A model generated the notes under the pieces. It made no database searches. It was not told the origin of the DNA and saw only the letters and a list, made by a program, of their open reading frames with translations. DNA of 64,000 bases from Prosapia bicincta (lineage: Eukaryota; Arthropoda; Insecta; Hemiptera; Cercopidae): the NCBI GenBank assembly GCA_036971475.1, contig JBAIZL010000002.1:14014868-14078867 (forward strand), written 5' to 3'. A program made the position numbers and the translations under genes. Positions 1 through 12,030 of this stretch are shown piece by piece. Position 1 is the first letter of the stretch; every line of letters begins with the position of its first letter.

Positions 1-1499
1 AAGGACTAACTATGTCGTTACTAAGGACTATCTATGTCGTTACTAAGAGCTTTCTTTGGCGTTACTAAGGAATATCCATGTCGTTACTAAGAACTATCTA
101 TGTCGTTACTAAGGACTATCGAAGTCGTTACTAAGGACTCTATCTTGCGTTACTAAGGACTATTTATGTCGTAACTATGGACTATCAATGACGTTAGTAA
201 GGACTATCTATGTCGTTACTAAGGACTATCTATGTCGATACTAAGGACTTTCTCTGGCGTCACTAATGACTTTCTCTGGCGTTACTGAGGAATATCTATG
301 TCGTTTCTAAGAAATATCTATGCCGTTACTAAGGACTATCGATGACGTTACTAAGGACTTTCTCTGGCGTTACTAAGGACGATCTATGTCGTTACAAAGG
401 ACTATCGATGTCGTTACTATGGACTTTCTCTGTCGTTACTAAAGACTATCTATGTCGTTGCTAAGGACTATCTATGTCGTTACTAAGGACTATCTATGTC
501 GTTACTAAGGACTATCTATGTCGTTACAAAGGACTATCTATGTCGTTGCTGAGGACTATCTATGTCGTTACTAAGGACTATCTATGTCGTTGCTAAGGAC
601 TATCTATGTCGTTACTAAGGACTATCTTTGTCGTTGCTAAGGACTATCTATGTCGTTACTAAACACTATCTATGTCGTTTCTAAGGACTATCTATGTCGT
701 TACTAAGGACTATCTATGTCGTTGCTAAGGACTATCTATGTCGTTGCTAAGGACTATCTATGTCGTTACTAAGGACTATCTATGTCGTTACTAAGGACTA
801 TCTATGTCGTTGCTAAGGACTATCTATGTCTTTGCTAAGGACTATCTATGTCGTTACTAAGAACTATCTATGTCGTTGCTAAGGACTATCTATGTCGTTA
901 CTAAGGACTATCTATGTCGTTGCTAATGACTATCTTTGTCGTTGCTAAGGACTATCTATGTCGTTGCTAAGGACTATCTATGTCATTGCTAAGGACTATC
1001 TATGTCGTTGCTAAGGACTATCTATGTCGTTACTAAGTACTATCTATGTCGTTGCTAAGGACTATCTATGTCGTTACTAAGGAATATCTATGTCGTTACT
1101 AATGACTATCTATGTCGTTGCTAAGGACTATCTATGTCATTGCTAAGGACTATCTATGTCGTTACTAAGGACTATCTATGTCGTTGCTAAGGACTATCTA
1201 TGTCGTTACTAAGGACTATCTATGTCGTTGCTAAGGACTATCTATGTCGTTACTAAAGACTATCTATGTCGTTGCTAAGGACTATCTATGTCGTTACTAA
1301 GGACTATCTATGTCGTTGCTAAGGACTATCTATGTCGTTGCTAAGGACTATCTATGTCGTTGCTAAGGACTATCTATGTCGTTACTAAAGACTATCTATG
1401 TCGTTGATAAGGACTATCTACGTCGTTACTAAGGACTATCTATGTCGTTGATAAGGACTATCTATGTCGTTGCTAAGGACTATCTATGTCGTTACTAAA
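1..1499 (+). repeat. Left-edge array segment, partial higher-order repeat copy
   Basis: Base 1 aligns with base 3,146 and the two stretches stay parallel at an offset of 3,145 bp to about position 720; for example, the CTCTATCTTGCG variant is at 137 and 3,282. Beyond that the left copy carries 13 extra units (286 bp), so the offset drops to 2,859 by about 1,500. The part from about 560 to 1,500 is almost pure units alternating GTTAC and GTTGC. No gene or other element is visible. Confidence 0.85.
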
Positions 1500-2436
1500 G
1501 ACTATCTATGTCGTTGCTAAGGACTATCTATGTCGTTGCTAAGGACTTTCTCTGGCGTTACTAAGGACGATCTATGTCGTTACAAAGGACTATCGATGTC
1601 GTTACTAAGGACTTTCTCTGTCGTTACTAAAGTCTATCTATGTCGTTGCTAAGGAATATCCATGTCGTTACTAAGAACTATCTATGTCGTTACTAAGGAC
1701 TATCGATGTCGTTACTAAGGACTTTATCTGGCGTTACTAAGGACTATTTATGTCGTAACTATGGACTATCAATGTCGTTACTAAGGACTATCTATGTCGT
1801 TACTAAGGACTATCTATGTCGATACTAAGGACTTTCTCTGGCGTTACTGAGGAATATCTATGTCGTTTCTAAGAACTATCTATGCCGTTACTAAGGACTA
1901 TCGATGACGTTACTAAGGACTTTCTCTGGCGTTAATAAGGACGATCTATGTCGTTACAAAGGACTATCGATGTCGTTACTAAGGACTTTCTCTGTCGTTA
2001 CTAAATACTATCTATGTCGTTGCTAAGGACTATCTATGTCGTTACTAAGGACTATCAATGTCGTTACTAAGGACTATCTATGTCGTTACTAAGGACTATC
2101 TACGTCGTTGCTAAGGACTATCTATGTCGTTACTAAGGACTATCTATGTCGTTACTAAGAACTATCTATGTCGTTGCTAAGGACTATCTATGTCGTTACT
2201 AAGGACTATCTATGTCGTTGCTAAGGACTATCTATGTCGTTGCTAGGGACTATCTATGTCGTTACTAAGGACTATCTATGTCGTTGCTAAGGACTATCTA
2301 TGTCGTTGCTAAGGACTATCTATGTCGTTGCTAAGGACTATCTATGTCGTTGCTAAGGACTTTCTCTGGCGTTACTAAGGACGATCTATGTCGTTACAAA
2401 GGACTATCGATGTCGTTACTAAGGACTATCTATGTC

Positions 2437-3150
2437 GCTACTAAGGACCGCCTATGTCGTTACTAACGCCTATCTATGTCGTTACTAAGAACTTTCTCTG
2501 GCGTTACTAAGGACTAACTATGTTGTTGCTAAGGACAATCTACGTCGATACTAAGGACCTTCTCTGGCGTCACTAAGGACCTTCTCTGCCGTTACTAAAG
2601 AATAAATATGTCGTTACTAAGGACTATCTATGTCGTTACTAAGGACTTTATCTGGCGTACTAAAGAATATCCATGTCGTTACTGAGGACTATCTATGTCG
2701 TTACTAAGGGCAATCTTTGCCGTTACTAAGGACTATCTATGTCGCTAGTAAGGACTATCTATGTCGTTACTAAGCACTATCTATTTCGTTACTAAGGACA
2801 GTCTATGTCGTTATTAAGGAATATTTATGTCGTTAATAAGGAATTTCCCTGGCGTTACTAAGGACTATCTATGTCGGTACTAAGGACTATCTACGTCGTT
2901 ATTACGGACTATCTATGACAATACTAAGGACTTTCCCTAGCGTTACTAGGGACTTTCTCTGTCGTTACTAATGACATTATTTGGCGTTACTAAGGACTAA
3001 CTATGTCGTTACTAAGGACTATCGATATCGTTACTGTAGACTATCGATGTCGTTACTAAGGACTTTCTCTGGCGTTACTAAGGAATATCTATATCGTTAC
3101 TAAGGAATATCTTTTTCGATACGAAGGATTATATTTAGAGTTACTAATTA
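2437..3150 (+). repeat. Diverged cap block, copy 1 (deleted form)
   Basis: The units are still about 22 bp but carry many private changes, for example GGACCGCC, GGACAATCTACG, GGGCAATCTTTGCC, GCTAGTAAGG, GGTACTAAGG, TTATTACGG, GACATTATTTGG and CGATACGAAGGATTATATTTAGAG. Compared with the full form at 8,353-9,780 it lacks 704 bp (exactly 32 units), missing just after AATAAATATG near 2,607. It also contains the 21-bp unit near 2,657. Higher divergence than the flanks suggests older sequence that has escaped homogenisation. Confidence 0.85.
2656..2660 (+). other. Single-base deletion making a 21-bp unit
   Basis: The unit reads CTGGCGTACTAAAG where neighbours and the full cap copy read CTGGCGTTACTAAAG, so one T is missing. 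The repeat phase (position of CTAAG modulo 22) is 21 at 2,639 and 20 at 2,660, which confirms a real register shift. Confidence 0.9.
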
Positions 3151-5295
3151 CTAACTATGTCGTTACTAAGGACTATCTATGTCGTTACTAAGGGCTTTCT
3201 CTGGTGTTACTAAGGAATATCCATGTCGTTACTAAGAACTATCTATGTCGTTACTAAGGACTATCGATGTCGTTACTAAGGACTCTATCTTGCGTTACTA
3301 AGGACTATTTATGTCGTAACTATGGACTATCAATGTCGTTACTAAGGACTATCTATGTCGTTACTAAGGACTATCTATGTCGATACTAAGGACTTTCTCT
3401 GGCGTCACTAATGACTTTCTCTGGCGTTACTGAGGAATATCTATGTCGTTTCTAAGAAATATCTATGCCGTTACTAAGGACTATCGATGACGTTACTAAG
3501 GACTTTCTCTGGCGTTACTAAGGACGATCTATGTCGTTACAAAGGACTATCGATGGCGTTACTAAGGACTTTCTCTGTCGTTACTAAAGACTATCTATGT
3601 CGTTGCTAAGGACTATCTATGTCGTTACTAAGGACTATCTATATCGTTACTAAGGACTATCTATGTCGTTACTAAGGACTATCTATGGCGTTGCTGAGGA
3701 CTATCTATGTCGTTACTAAGGACTATCTATGTCGTTGCTAAGGACTATCTATGTCGTTACTAAGGACTATCTTTGTCGTTGCTAAGGACTATCTATGTCG
3801 TTACTAAACACTATCTATGTCGTTTCTAAGGACTATCTATGTCGTTACTAAGGACTATCTATGTCGTTGCTAAGGACTATCTATGTCGTTGCTAAGGACT
3901 ATCTATGTCGTTGCTAAGGACTATCTATGTCGTTACTAAGTACTATCTATGTCGTTGCTAAGGACTATCTATGTCGTTACTAAGGACTATCTATGTCGTT
4001 ACTAATGACTATCTATGTCGTTGCTAAGGACTATCAATGTCATTGCTAAGGACTATCTATGTCGTTACTAAGGACTATCTATGTCGTTGCTAAGGACTAT
4101 CTATGTCGTTACTAATGACTATCTATGTCGTTGCTAAGGACTATCTATGTCATTGCTAAGGACTATCTATGTCGTTACTAAGGAATATCTATGTCGTTGC
4201 TAAGGACTATCTATGTCGTTACTAAGGACTATCTATGTCGTTGCTAAGGACTATCTATGTCGTTACTAAAGACTATCTATGTCGTTGCTAAGGACTATCT
4301 ATGTCGTTACTAAGGACTATCTATGTCGTTGCTAAGGACTATCTATGTCGTTGCTAAGGACTATCTATGTCGTTGCTAAGGACTATCTATGTCGTTGCTA
4401 AGGACTTTCTCTGGCGTTACTAAGGACGATCTATGTCGTTACAAAGGACTATCGATGTCGTTACTAAGGACTTTCTCTGTCGTTACTAAAGTCTATCTAT
4501 GTCGTTGCTAAGGAATATCCATGTCGTTACTAAGAACTATCTATGTCGTTACTAAGGACTATCGATGTCGTTACTAAGGACTTTATCTGGCGTTACTAAG
4601 GACTATTTATGTCGTAACTATGGACTATCAATGTCGTTACTAAGGACTATCTATGTCGTTACTAAGGACTATCTATGTCGATACTAAGGACTTTCTCTGG
4701 CGTTACTGAGGAATATCTATGTCGTTTCTAAGAACTATCTATGCCGTTACTAAGGACTATCGATGACGTTACTAAGGACTTTCTCTGGCGTTAATAAGGA
4801 CGATCTATGTCGTTACAAAGGACTATCGATGTCGTTACTAAGGACTTTCTCTGTCGTTACTAAATACTATCTATGTCGTTGCTAAGGACTATCTATGTCG
4901 TTACTAAGGACTATCAATGTCGTTACTAAGGACTATCTATGTCGTTACTAAGGACTATCTACGTCGTTGCTAAGGACTATCTATGTCGTTACTAAGGACT
5001 ATCTATGTCGTTACTAAGAACTATCTATGTCGTTGCTAAGGACTATCTATGTCGTTACTAAGGACTATCTATGTCGTTGCTAAGGACTATCTATGTCGTT
5101 GCTAGGGACTATCTATGTCGTTACTAAGGACTATCTATGTCGTTGCTAAGGACTATCTATGTCGTTGCTAAGGACTATCTATGTCGTTGCTAAGGACTAT
5201 CTATGTCGTTGCTAAGGACTTTCTCTGGCGTTACTAAGGACGATCTATGTCGTTACAAAGGACTATCGATGTCGTTACTAAGGACTATCTATGTC

Positions 5296-6009
5296 GCTAC
5301 TAAGGACCGCCTATGTCGTTACTAACGCCTATCTATGTCGTTACTAAGAACTTTCTCTGGCGTTACTAAGGACTAACTATGTTGTTGCTAAGGACAATCT
5401 ACGTCGATACTAAGGACCTTCTCTGGCGTCACTAAGGACCTTCTCTGCCGTTACTAAAGAATAAATATGTCGTTACTAAGGACTATCTATGTCGTTACTA
5501 AGGACTTTATCTGGCGTACTAAAGAATATCCATGTCGTTACTGAGGACTATCTATGTCGTTACTAAGGGCAATCTTTGCCGTTACTAAGGACTATCTATG
5601 TCGCTAGTAAGGACTATCTATGTCGTTACTAAGCACTATCTATTTCGTTACTAAGGACAGTCTATGTCGTTATTAAGGAATATTTATGTCGTTAATAAGG
5701 AATTTCCCTGGCGTTACTAAGGACTATCTATGTCGGTACTAAGGACTATCTACGTCGTTATTACGGACTATCTATGACAATACTAAGGACTTTCCCTAGC
5801 GTTACTAGGGACTTTCTCTGTCGTTACTAATGACATTATTTGGCGTTACTAAGGACTAACTATGTCGTTACTAAGGACTATCGATATCGTTACTGTAGAC
5901 TATCGATGTCGTTACTAAGGACTTTCTCTGGCGTTACTAAGGAATATCTATATCGTTACTAAGGAATATCTTTTTCGATACGAAGGATTATATTTAGAGT
6001 TACTAATTA
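5296..6009 (+). repeat. Diverged cap block, copy 2 (deleted form)
   Basis: This is copy 1 of the cap shifted by 2,859 bp, with the same private variants, the same 704-bp absence and the same missing T. It came from the 2,859-bp tandem duplication rather than from a separate event. Confidence 0.87.
5515..5519 (+). other. Single-base deletion making a 21-bp unit (copied)
   Basis: The same missing T as near 2,657, displaced by 2,859 bp. Phase falls from 20 at 5,498 to 19 at 5,519. Confidence 0.9.
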
Positions 6010-7255
6010 CTAACTATGTCGTTACTAAGGACTATCTATGTCGTTACTAAGGGCTTTCTCTGGTGTTACTAAGGAATATCCATGTCGTTACTAAGAACTA
6101 TCTATGTCGTTACTAAGGACTATCGATGTCGTTACTAAGGACTCTATCTTGCGTTACTAAGGACTATTTATGTCGTAACTATGGACTATCAATGTCGTTA
6201 CTAAGGACTATCTATGTCGTTACTAAGGACTATCTATGTCGATACTAAGGACTTTCTCTGGCGTCACTAATGACTTTCTCTGGCGTTACTGAGGAATATC
6301 TATGTCGTTTCTAAGAAATATCTATGCCGTTACTAAGGACTATCGATGACGTTACTAAGGACTTTCTCTGGCGTTACTAAGGACGATCTATGTCGTTACA
6401 AAGGACTATCGATGGCGTTACTAAGGACTTTCTCTGTCGTTACTAAAGACTATCTATGTCGTTGCTAAGGACTATCTATGTCGTTACTAAGGACTATCTA
6501 TATCGTTACTAAGGACTATCTATGTCGTTACTAAGGACTATCTATGGCGTTGCTGAGGACTATCTATGTCGTTACTAAGGACTATCTATGTCGTTGCTAA
6601 GGACTATCTATGTCGTTACTAAGGACTATCTTTGTCGTTGCTAAGGACTATCTATGTCGTTACTAAACACTATCTATGTCGTTTCTAAGGACTATCTATG
6701 TCGTTACTAAGGACTATCTATGTCGTTGCTAAGGACTATCTATGTCGTTGCTAAGGACTATCTATGTCGTTGCTAAGGACTATCTATGTCGTTACTAAGT
6801 ACTATCTATGTCGTTGCTAAGGACTATCTATGTCGTTACTAAGGACTATCTATGTCGTTACTAATGACTATCTATGTCGTTGCTAAGGACTATCAATGTC
6901 ATTGCTAAGGACTATCTATGTCGTTACTAAGGACTATCTATGTCGTTGCTAAGGACTATCTATGTCGTTACTAATGACTATCTATGTCGTTGCTAAGGAC
7001 TATCTATGTCATTGCTAAGGACTATCTATGTCGTTACTAAGGAATATCTATGTCGTTGCTAAGGACTATCTATGTCGTTACTAAGGACTATCTATGTCGT
7101 TGCTAAGGACTATCTATGTCGTTACTAAAGACTATCTATGTCGTTGCTAAGGACTATCTATGTCGTTACTAAGGACTATCTATGTCGTTGCTAAGGACTA
7201 TCTATGTCGTTGCTAAGGACTATCTATGTCGTTGCTAAGGACTATCTATGTCGTT

Positions 7256-8352
7256 ACTAAAGACTATCTATGTCGTTGATAAGGACTATCTACGTCGTTA
7301 CTAAGGACTATCTATGTCGTTGCTAAGGACTATCTATGTCGTTGCTAAGGACTATCTATGTCGTTACTAAAGACTATCTATGTCGTTGCTAAGGACTATC
7401 TATGTCGTTGCTAAGGACTTTCTCTGGCGTTACTAAGGACGATCTATGTCGTTGCTAAGGACTATCTATGTCCTTGCTAAGGACTATCTATGTCGTTGCT
7501 AAGGACTATCTATGTCGTTACTAAAGACTATCTATGTCGTTGATAAGGACTATCTACGTCGTTACTAAGGACTATCTATGTCGTTGCTAAGGACTATCTA
7601 TGTCGTTGCTAAGGACTATCAATGTCGTTACTAAGGACTATCTATGTCGTTACTAAGGACTATCTATGTCGATACTAAGGACTTTCTCTGGCGTTACTGA
7701 GGAATATCTATGTCGTTTCTAAGAACTATCTATGCCGTTACTAAGGACTATCGATGACGTTACTAAGGACTTTCTCTGGCGTTAATAAGGACGATCTATG
7801 TCGTTACAAAGGACTATCGATGTCGTTACTAAGGACTTTCTCTGTCGTTACTAAATACTATCTATGTCGTTGCTAAGGACTATCTATGTCGTTACTAAGG
7901 ACTATCAATGTCGTTACTAAGGACTATCTATGTCGTTACTAAGGACTATCTACGTCGTTGCTAAGGACTATCTATGTCGTTACTAAGGACTATCTATGTC
8001 GTTACTAAGAACTATCTATGTCGTTGCTAAGGACTATCTATGTCGTTACTAAGGACTATCTATGTCGTTGCTAGGGACTATCTATGCCGTTACTAAGGAC
8101 TATATATGTCGTTTCTAAGGACTATCTATGTCGTTGCTAAGGACTATCTATGTCGTTGCTAAGGACTATCTATGTCGTTGCTAAGGACTATCTATGTCGT
8201 TACTAAGGACTATCTATGTCGTTGCTAAGGACTATCTATGTTGTTGCTAAGGACTATCTATGTCGTTGCTAAGGACTTTCTCTGGCGTTACTAAGGACGA
8301 TCTATGTCGTTACAAAGGACTATCGATGTCGTTACTAAGGACTATCTATGTC
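7256..8352 (+). repeat. Third partial copy of the left higher-order repeat
   Basis: This stretch resembles the segment upstream of the caps at 2,437 and 5,296. It keeps GTTGATAAGG units (as near 1,406) and the 188-bp cassette (GTTTCTAAGA near 7,716). The TTATCTGG and GTAACTATGG units expected before the cassette are absent: the sequence passes directly from a GTTGC unit into CTATCAATG near 7,617. It leads into the full-length cap at 8,353. No gene is visible. Confidence 0.75.
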
Positions 8353-9780
8353 GCTACTAAGGACCGCCTATGTCGTTACTAACGCCTATCTATGTCGTTA
8401 CTAAGAACTTTCTCTGGCGTTACTAAGGACTAACTATGTTGTTGCTAAGGACAATCTACGTCGATACTAAGGACCGTCTCTGGCGTCACTAAGGACCTTC
8501 TCTGCCGTTACTAAAGAATAAATATGTCGTTACTAAGGATTAACTATGTCGTTACTAAGAAGTATCTATGTCGTTACTAAGCATTTTCACTGTCGTTACT
8601 AAATAATATCTATGTCGTGACTAAGGTCTATCTATGTCGTTACTAAGGGCTATCTATGTCCTTACTAAGGAGTTACTCTAGCTTTACTTTGGACTATGAA
8701 TGTCGTTACTAAGAACTATCCATGTCTTTACTGTGGACTATCTATGTCGTTACTAAGGACTATCTATTTCGATAGAAATGATTATCTACGTCGTTACTAA
8801 GGACTATCTATGTCCATACTAAGGACTATGTATGTCGTTACTAAGGACTATCTATGTTGTCACTAAGGACTCTCTGTGCCGTTACTAAGGACTACCTATG
8901 TCGTTACTAAGGATTAACTATGTCGTTACTAAGGACTATCTATGTCGTTACTAAGGAGTTTCTCTAGCTTTACTTTGGACTATGAATGTCGTTACTAAGG
9001 ACTATTGATGTCGTTACTATGGACTTTCTCTGGCGTTACTAAGGAATATCAATGTCGTTACTAAGGACTATCTATGTCGTTACTAAGGAGTTTCTCTGGC
9101 TTTACTTTGGACTATGTATGTCGTTACTAAGGATTATCTATGTCTTTACTATGGACGTCCGACGTTGTTACTATAGACTATATGTGACGCATCTAATTAC
9201 ATTGTCTGTCGTTACTAAAGAATATCTATGTCGTTACTAAGGACTATCTATGTCGTTACTAAGGACTTTATCTGGCGTTACTAAAGAATATCCATGTCGT
9301 TACTGAGGACTATCTATGTCGTTACTAAGGGCAATCTTTGCCGTTACTAAGGACTATCTATGTCGCTAGTAAGGACTATCTATGTCGTTACTAAGCACTA
9401 TCTATTTCGTTACTAAGGACAGTCTATGTCGTTATTAAGGCCTATTTATGTCGTTAATAAGGAATTTCCCTGGCGTTACTAAGGACTATCTATGTCGGTA
9501 CTAAGGACTATCTACGTCGTTATTACGGACTATCTATGACTATACTAAGGACTTTCCCTAGCGTTACTAAGGACTTTCTCTGTCGTTACTAATGACATTA
9601 TTTGGCGTTACTAAGGACTAACTATGTCGTTACTAAGGACTATCGATATCGTTACTGAAGACTATCGATGTCGTTACTAAGGACTTTCTCTGGCGTTACT
9701 AAGGAATATCTATATCGTTACTAAGGAATATCTTTTTCGATACGAAGGATATTATTTAGCGTTACTAAGGACTAACTATG
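8353..9780 (+). repeat. Diverged cap block, copy 3 (longest form)
   Basis: This is the most degenerate stretch of the window. Units carry CTTTACTTTGG (about 8,671-8,690, 8,957 and 9,100), GACGTCCGACG near 9,155, TATATGTGACGCATC near 9,180 and GATATTATTTAGCG near 9,748, yet the 22-bp periodicity continues. It includes the 704 bp missing from copies 1 and 2. Because several TAA triplets are mutated, a short accidental reading frame opens here, which I do not regard as a gene. Confidence 0.85.
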
Positions 9781-10827
9781 TCGTTACTAAGGACTATCTA
9801 TGTCGTTACTAAGGGCTTTCTCTGGTGTTACTAAGGAATATCCATGTCGTTACTAAGAACTATCTATGTCGTTACTAAGGACTATCGATGTCGTTACTAA
9901 GGACTCTATCTTGCGTTACTAAGGACTATTTATGTCGTAACTATGGACTATCAATGTCGTTACTAAGGACTATCTATGTCGTTACTAAGGACTATCTATG
10001 TCGATACTAAGGACTTTCTCTGGCGTCACTAATGACTTTCTCTGGCGTTACTGAGGAATATCTATGTCGTTTCTAAGAAATATCTATGACGTTACTAAGG
10101 ACTATCGATGACGTTACTAAGGACTTTCTCTGGCGTTACTAAGGACGATCTATGTCGTTACAAAGGACTATCGATGGCGTTACTAAGGACTTTCTCTGTC
10201 GTTACTAAATACTATCTATGTCGTTGCTAAGGACTAGCTATGTCGTTACTAAGGACTATCTATGTCGTTACTAAGGACTATCTATGTCGTTACTAAGGAC
10301 TATCTACGTCGTTGCTGAGGACTATCTATGTCGTTACTAAGGACTATCTATGTCGTTGCTAAGGACTATCTATGTCGTTACTAAGGACTATCTTTGTCGT
10401 TGCTAAGGACTATCTATGTCGTTACTAAACACTATCTATGTCGTTTCTAAGGACTATCTATGTCGTTACTAAGGACTATCTATGTCGTTGCTAAGGACTA
10501 TCTATGTCGTTGCTAAGGACTATCTATGTCGTTGCTAAGGACTATCTATGTCGTTGCTAAGGACTATCTATGTCGTTACTAAGGACTATCTATGTCGTTA
10601 CTAAGGACTATCTATGTCGTTGCTAAGGACTATCTATGTCGTTGCTAAGGACTATCTATGTCGTTACTAAGGACGATCTATGTCGTTACAAAGGACTATC
10701 GATGTCGTTACTAAGGACTTTCTCTGTCGTTACTAAAGACTATCTATGTCGTTGCTAAGGAATATCCATGTCGTTACTAAGAACTATCTATGTCGTTACT
10801 AAGGACTATCGATGTCGTTACTAAGGA
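9781..10827 (+). repeat. Array segment after cap copy 3
   Basis: This follows the same order as after caps 1 and 2: GGGCTTTCTCTGGTG, AATATCCATG, CTCTATCTTGCG (9,903), GTAACTATGG (9,937), the 188-bp cassette, then mostly GTTAC/GTTGC units. It carries a small number of private changes. No gene or inserted element is visible. Confidence 0.8.
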
Positions 10828-11443
10828 CTTTATCTGGCGTTACTAAGGACAATTTATGTCGTAAATATGGACTATCAATGTCGTTACTAAGGACTATCTA
10901 TGTCGTTACTAAGGACTATCTATGTCGATACTAAGGACTTTCTCTGGCGTTACTGAGGAATATCTATGTCGTTTCTAAGAACTATCTATGCCGTTACTAA
11001 GGACTATCGATGACGTTACTAAGGACGATCTATGTCGTTACAAAGGCCTATCGATGTCGTTACTAAGGACTTTCTCTGTCGTTACTAAAGACTATCTATG
11101 TCGTTGCTAAGGACTATCTATGTCGTTACTAAGGACTATCAATGGCGTTACTAAGGACTATCTATGTCGTTACTAAGGACTATCTACGTCGTTGCTAAGG
11201 ACTATCTATGTCGTTACTAAGGACTATCTATGTCGTTACTAAGGACTATCTACGTTGTTGCTAAGGACTATCTATGTCGTTACTAAGGACTATCTATGTC
11301 GTTACTAAGAACTATCTATGTCGTTGCTAAGGACTATCTATGTCGTTACTAAGGACCATCTATGTCGTTGCTAAGGACTATCTATGTCGTTGCTAAGGAC
11401 TATCTATGTCGTTACTAAGGACTATCTATGTCGTTGCTAAGGA
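10828..11443 (+). repeat. 616-bp tandem duplication, first copy
   Basis: Starts at the unit with GGACTTTATCTGG. Its markers recur 616 bp (28 units) later: GTAAATATGG at 10,861 and 11,477, and GTTTCTAAGA at 10,971 and 11,587. Similarity fades after about 400 bp, so only the left two thirds are clearly duplicated. Confidence 0.7.
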
Positions 11444-12030
11444 CTTTATCTGGCGTTACTAAGGACTATTTATGTCGTAAATATGGACTATCAATGTCGT
11501 TACTAAGGACTATCTATGTCGTTACTAAGGACTATCTATGTCGATACTAAGGACTTTCTCTGGCGTTACTGAGGAATATCTATGTCGTTTCTAAGAACTA
11601 TCTATGCCGTTACTAAGGACTATCGATGACGTTACTAAGGACGATCTATGTCGTTACAAAGGACTATCGATGTCGTTACTAAGGACTTTCTCTGTCGTTA
11701 CTAAAGACTATCTATGTCGTTACTAAGGACTATCTATGTCGTTACTAAGGACTATCTATGGCGTTACTAAGGACTATCTATGTCGTTACTAAGGACTAAC
11801 TACGTCGTTGCTAAGGACTATCTATGTCGTTACTAAGGACTATCTATGTCGTTGCTAAGGACTATCTATGTCGTTACTAAGGACTATCTATGTCGTTGCT
11901 AAGAACTATCTATGTCGTTACTAAGGACTATCTATGTCGTTGCTAATGACTATCTATGTCGTTGTTAAGGACTATCTATGTCGTTGCTAAGGACTATCTA
12001 TGTCGTTACTAAGGACTATCTATGTCGTTA
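11444..12030 (+). repeat. 616-bp tandem duplication, second copy
   Basis: Second copy of the preceding segment, with small differences such as CTAACTACG at 11,796. The 7,105-bp duplication starts inside it, at about 11,630, so the smaller duplication is likely the older of the two. Confidence 0.65.

Larger units (their letters stand above)
1500..4358 (+). repeat. 2,859-bp tandem duplication, first copy
   Basis: Everything here recurs 2,859 bp downstream. Matching markers include AAAGTCTATC (agtc at 1,631 and 4,490), GTTGCTAGGG (near 2,241 and 5,100), ACAATCTACG (2,535 and 5,394), the cap start GCTACTAAGGACCGCC (2,437 and 5,296), ATATTTAGAG (3,131 and 5,990) and CTCTATCTTGCG (3,282 and 6,141). 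The match begins near 1,500, where an A/G difference at 1,494 versus 4,353 breaks it. The length is 130 units minus one base, because each copy contains one 21-bp unit. Confidence 0.9.
4359..7217 (+). repeat. 2,859-bp tandem duplication, second copy
   Basis: This is the direct repeat of the preceding 2.86 kb. Identity continues to about 7,255, where the GTTGC unit at 4,397 faces a GTTAC unit at 7,256. The two copies abut without a spacer, as expected for unequal exchange. I saw no substitution among the rare marker variants compared, but I did not compare every base. Confidence 0.88.

Noticed and set aside
2455..2480. TACTAAC, identical to the yeast intron branch-point motif
   Set aside because: It arises from one substitution in the common TACTAAG of the unit; no splice sites or exons surround it.
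9052..9240. 62-codon reading frame on the + strand
   Set aside because: It is the satellite itself translated. Because 22 is not a multiple of 3, the frame cycles every three units and gives a 22-residue period starting MSLLRT. Each frame normally meets a TAA (in CTAAGG) every 66 bp; here several TAA triplets are mutated (for example TACTTTGG), so the frame stays open by chance. No start context, domain or codon signal is present.
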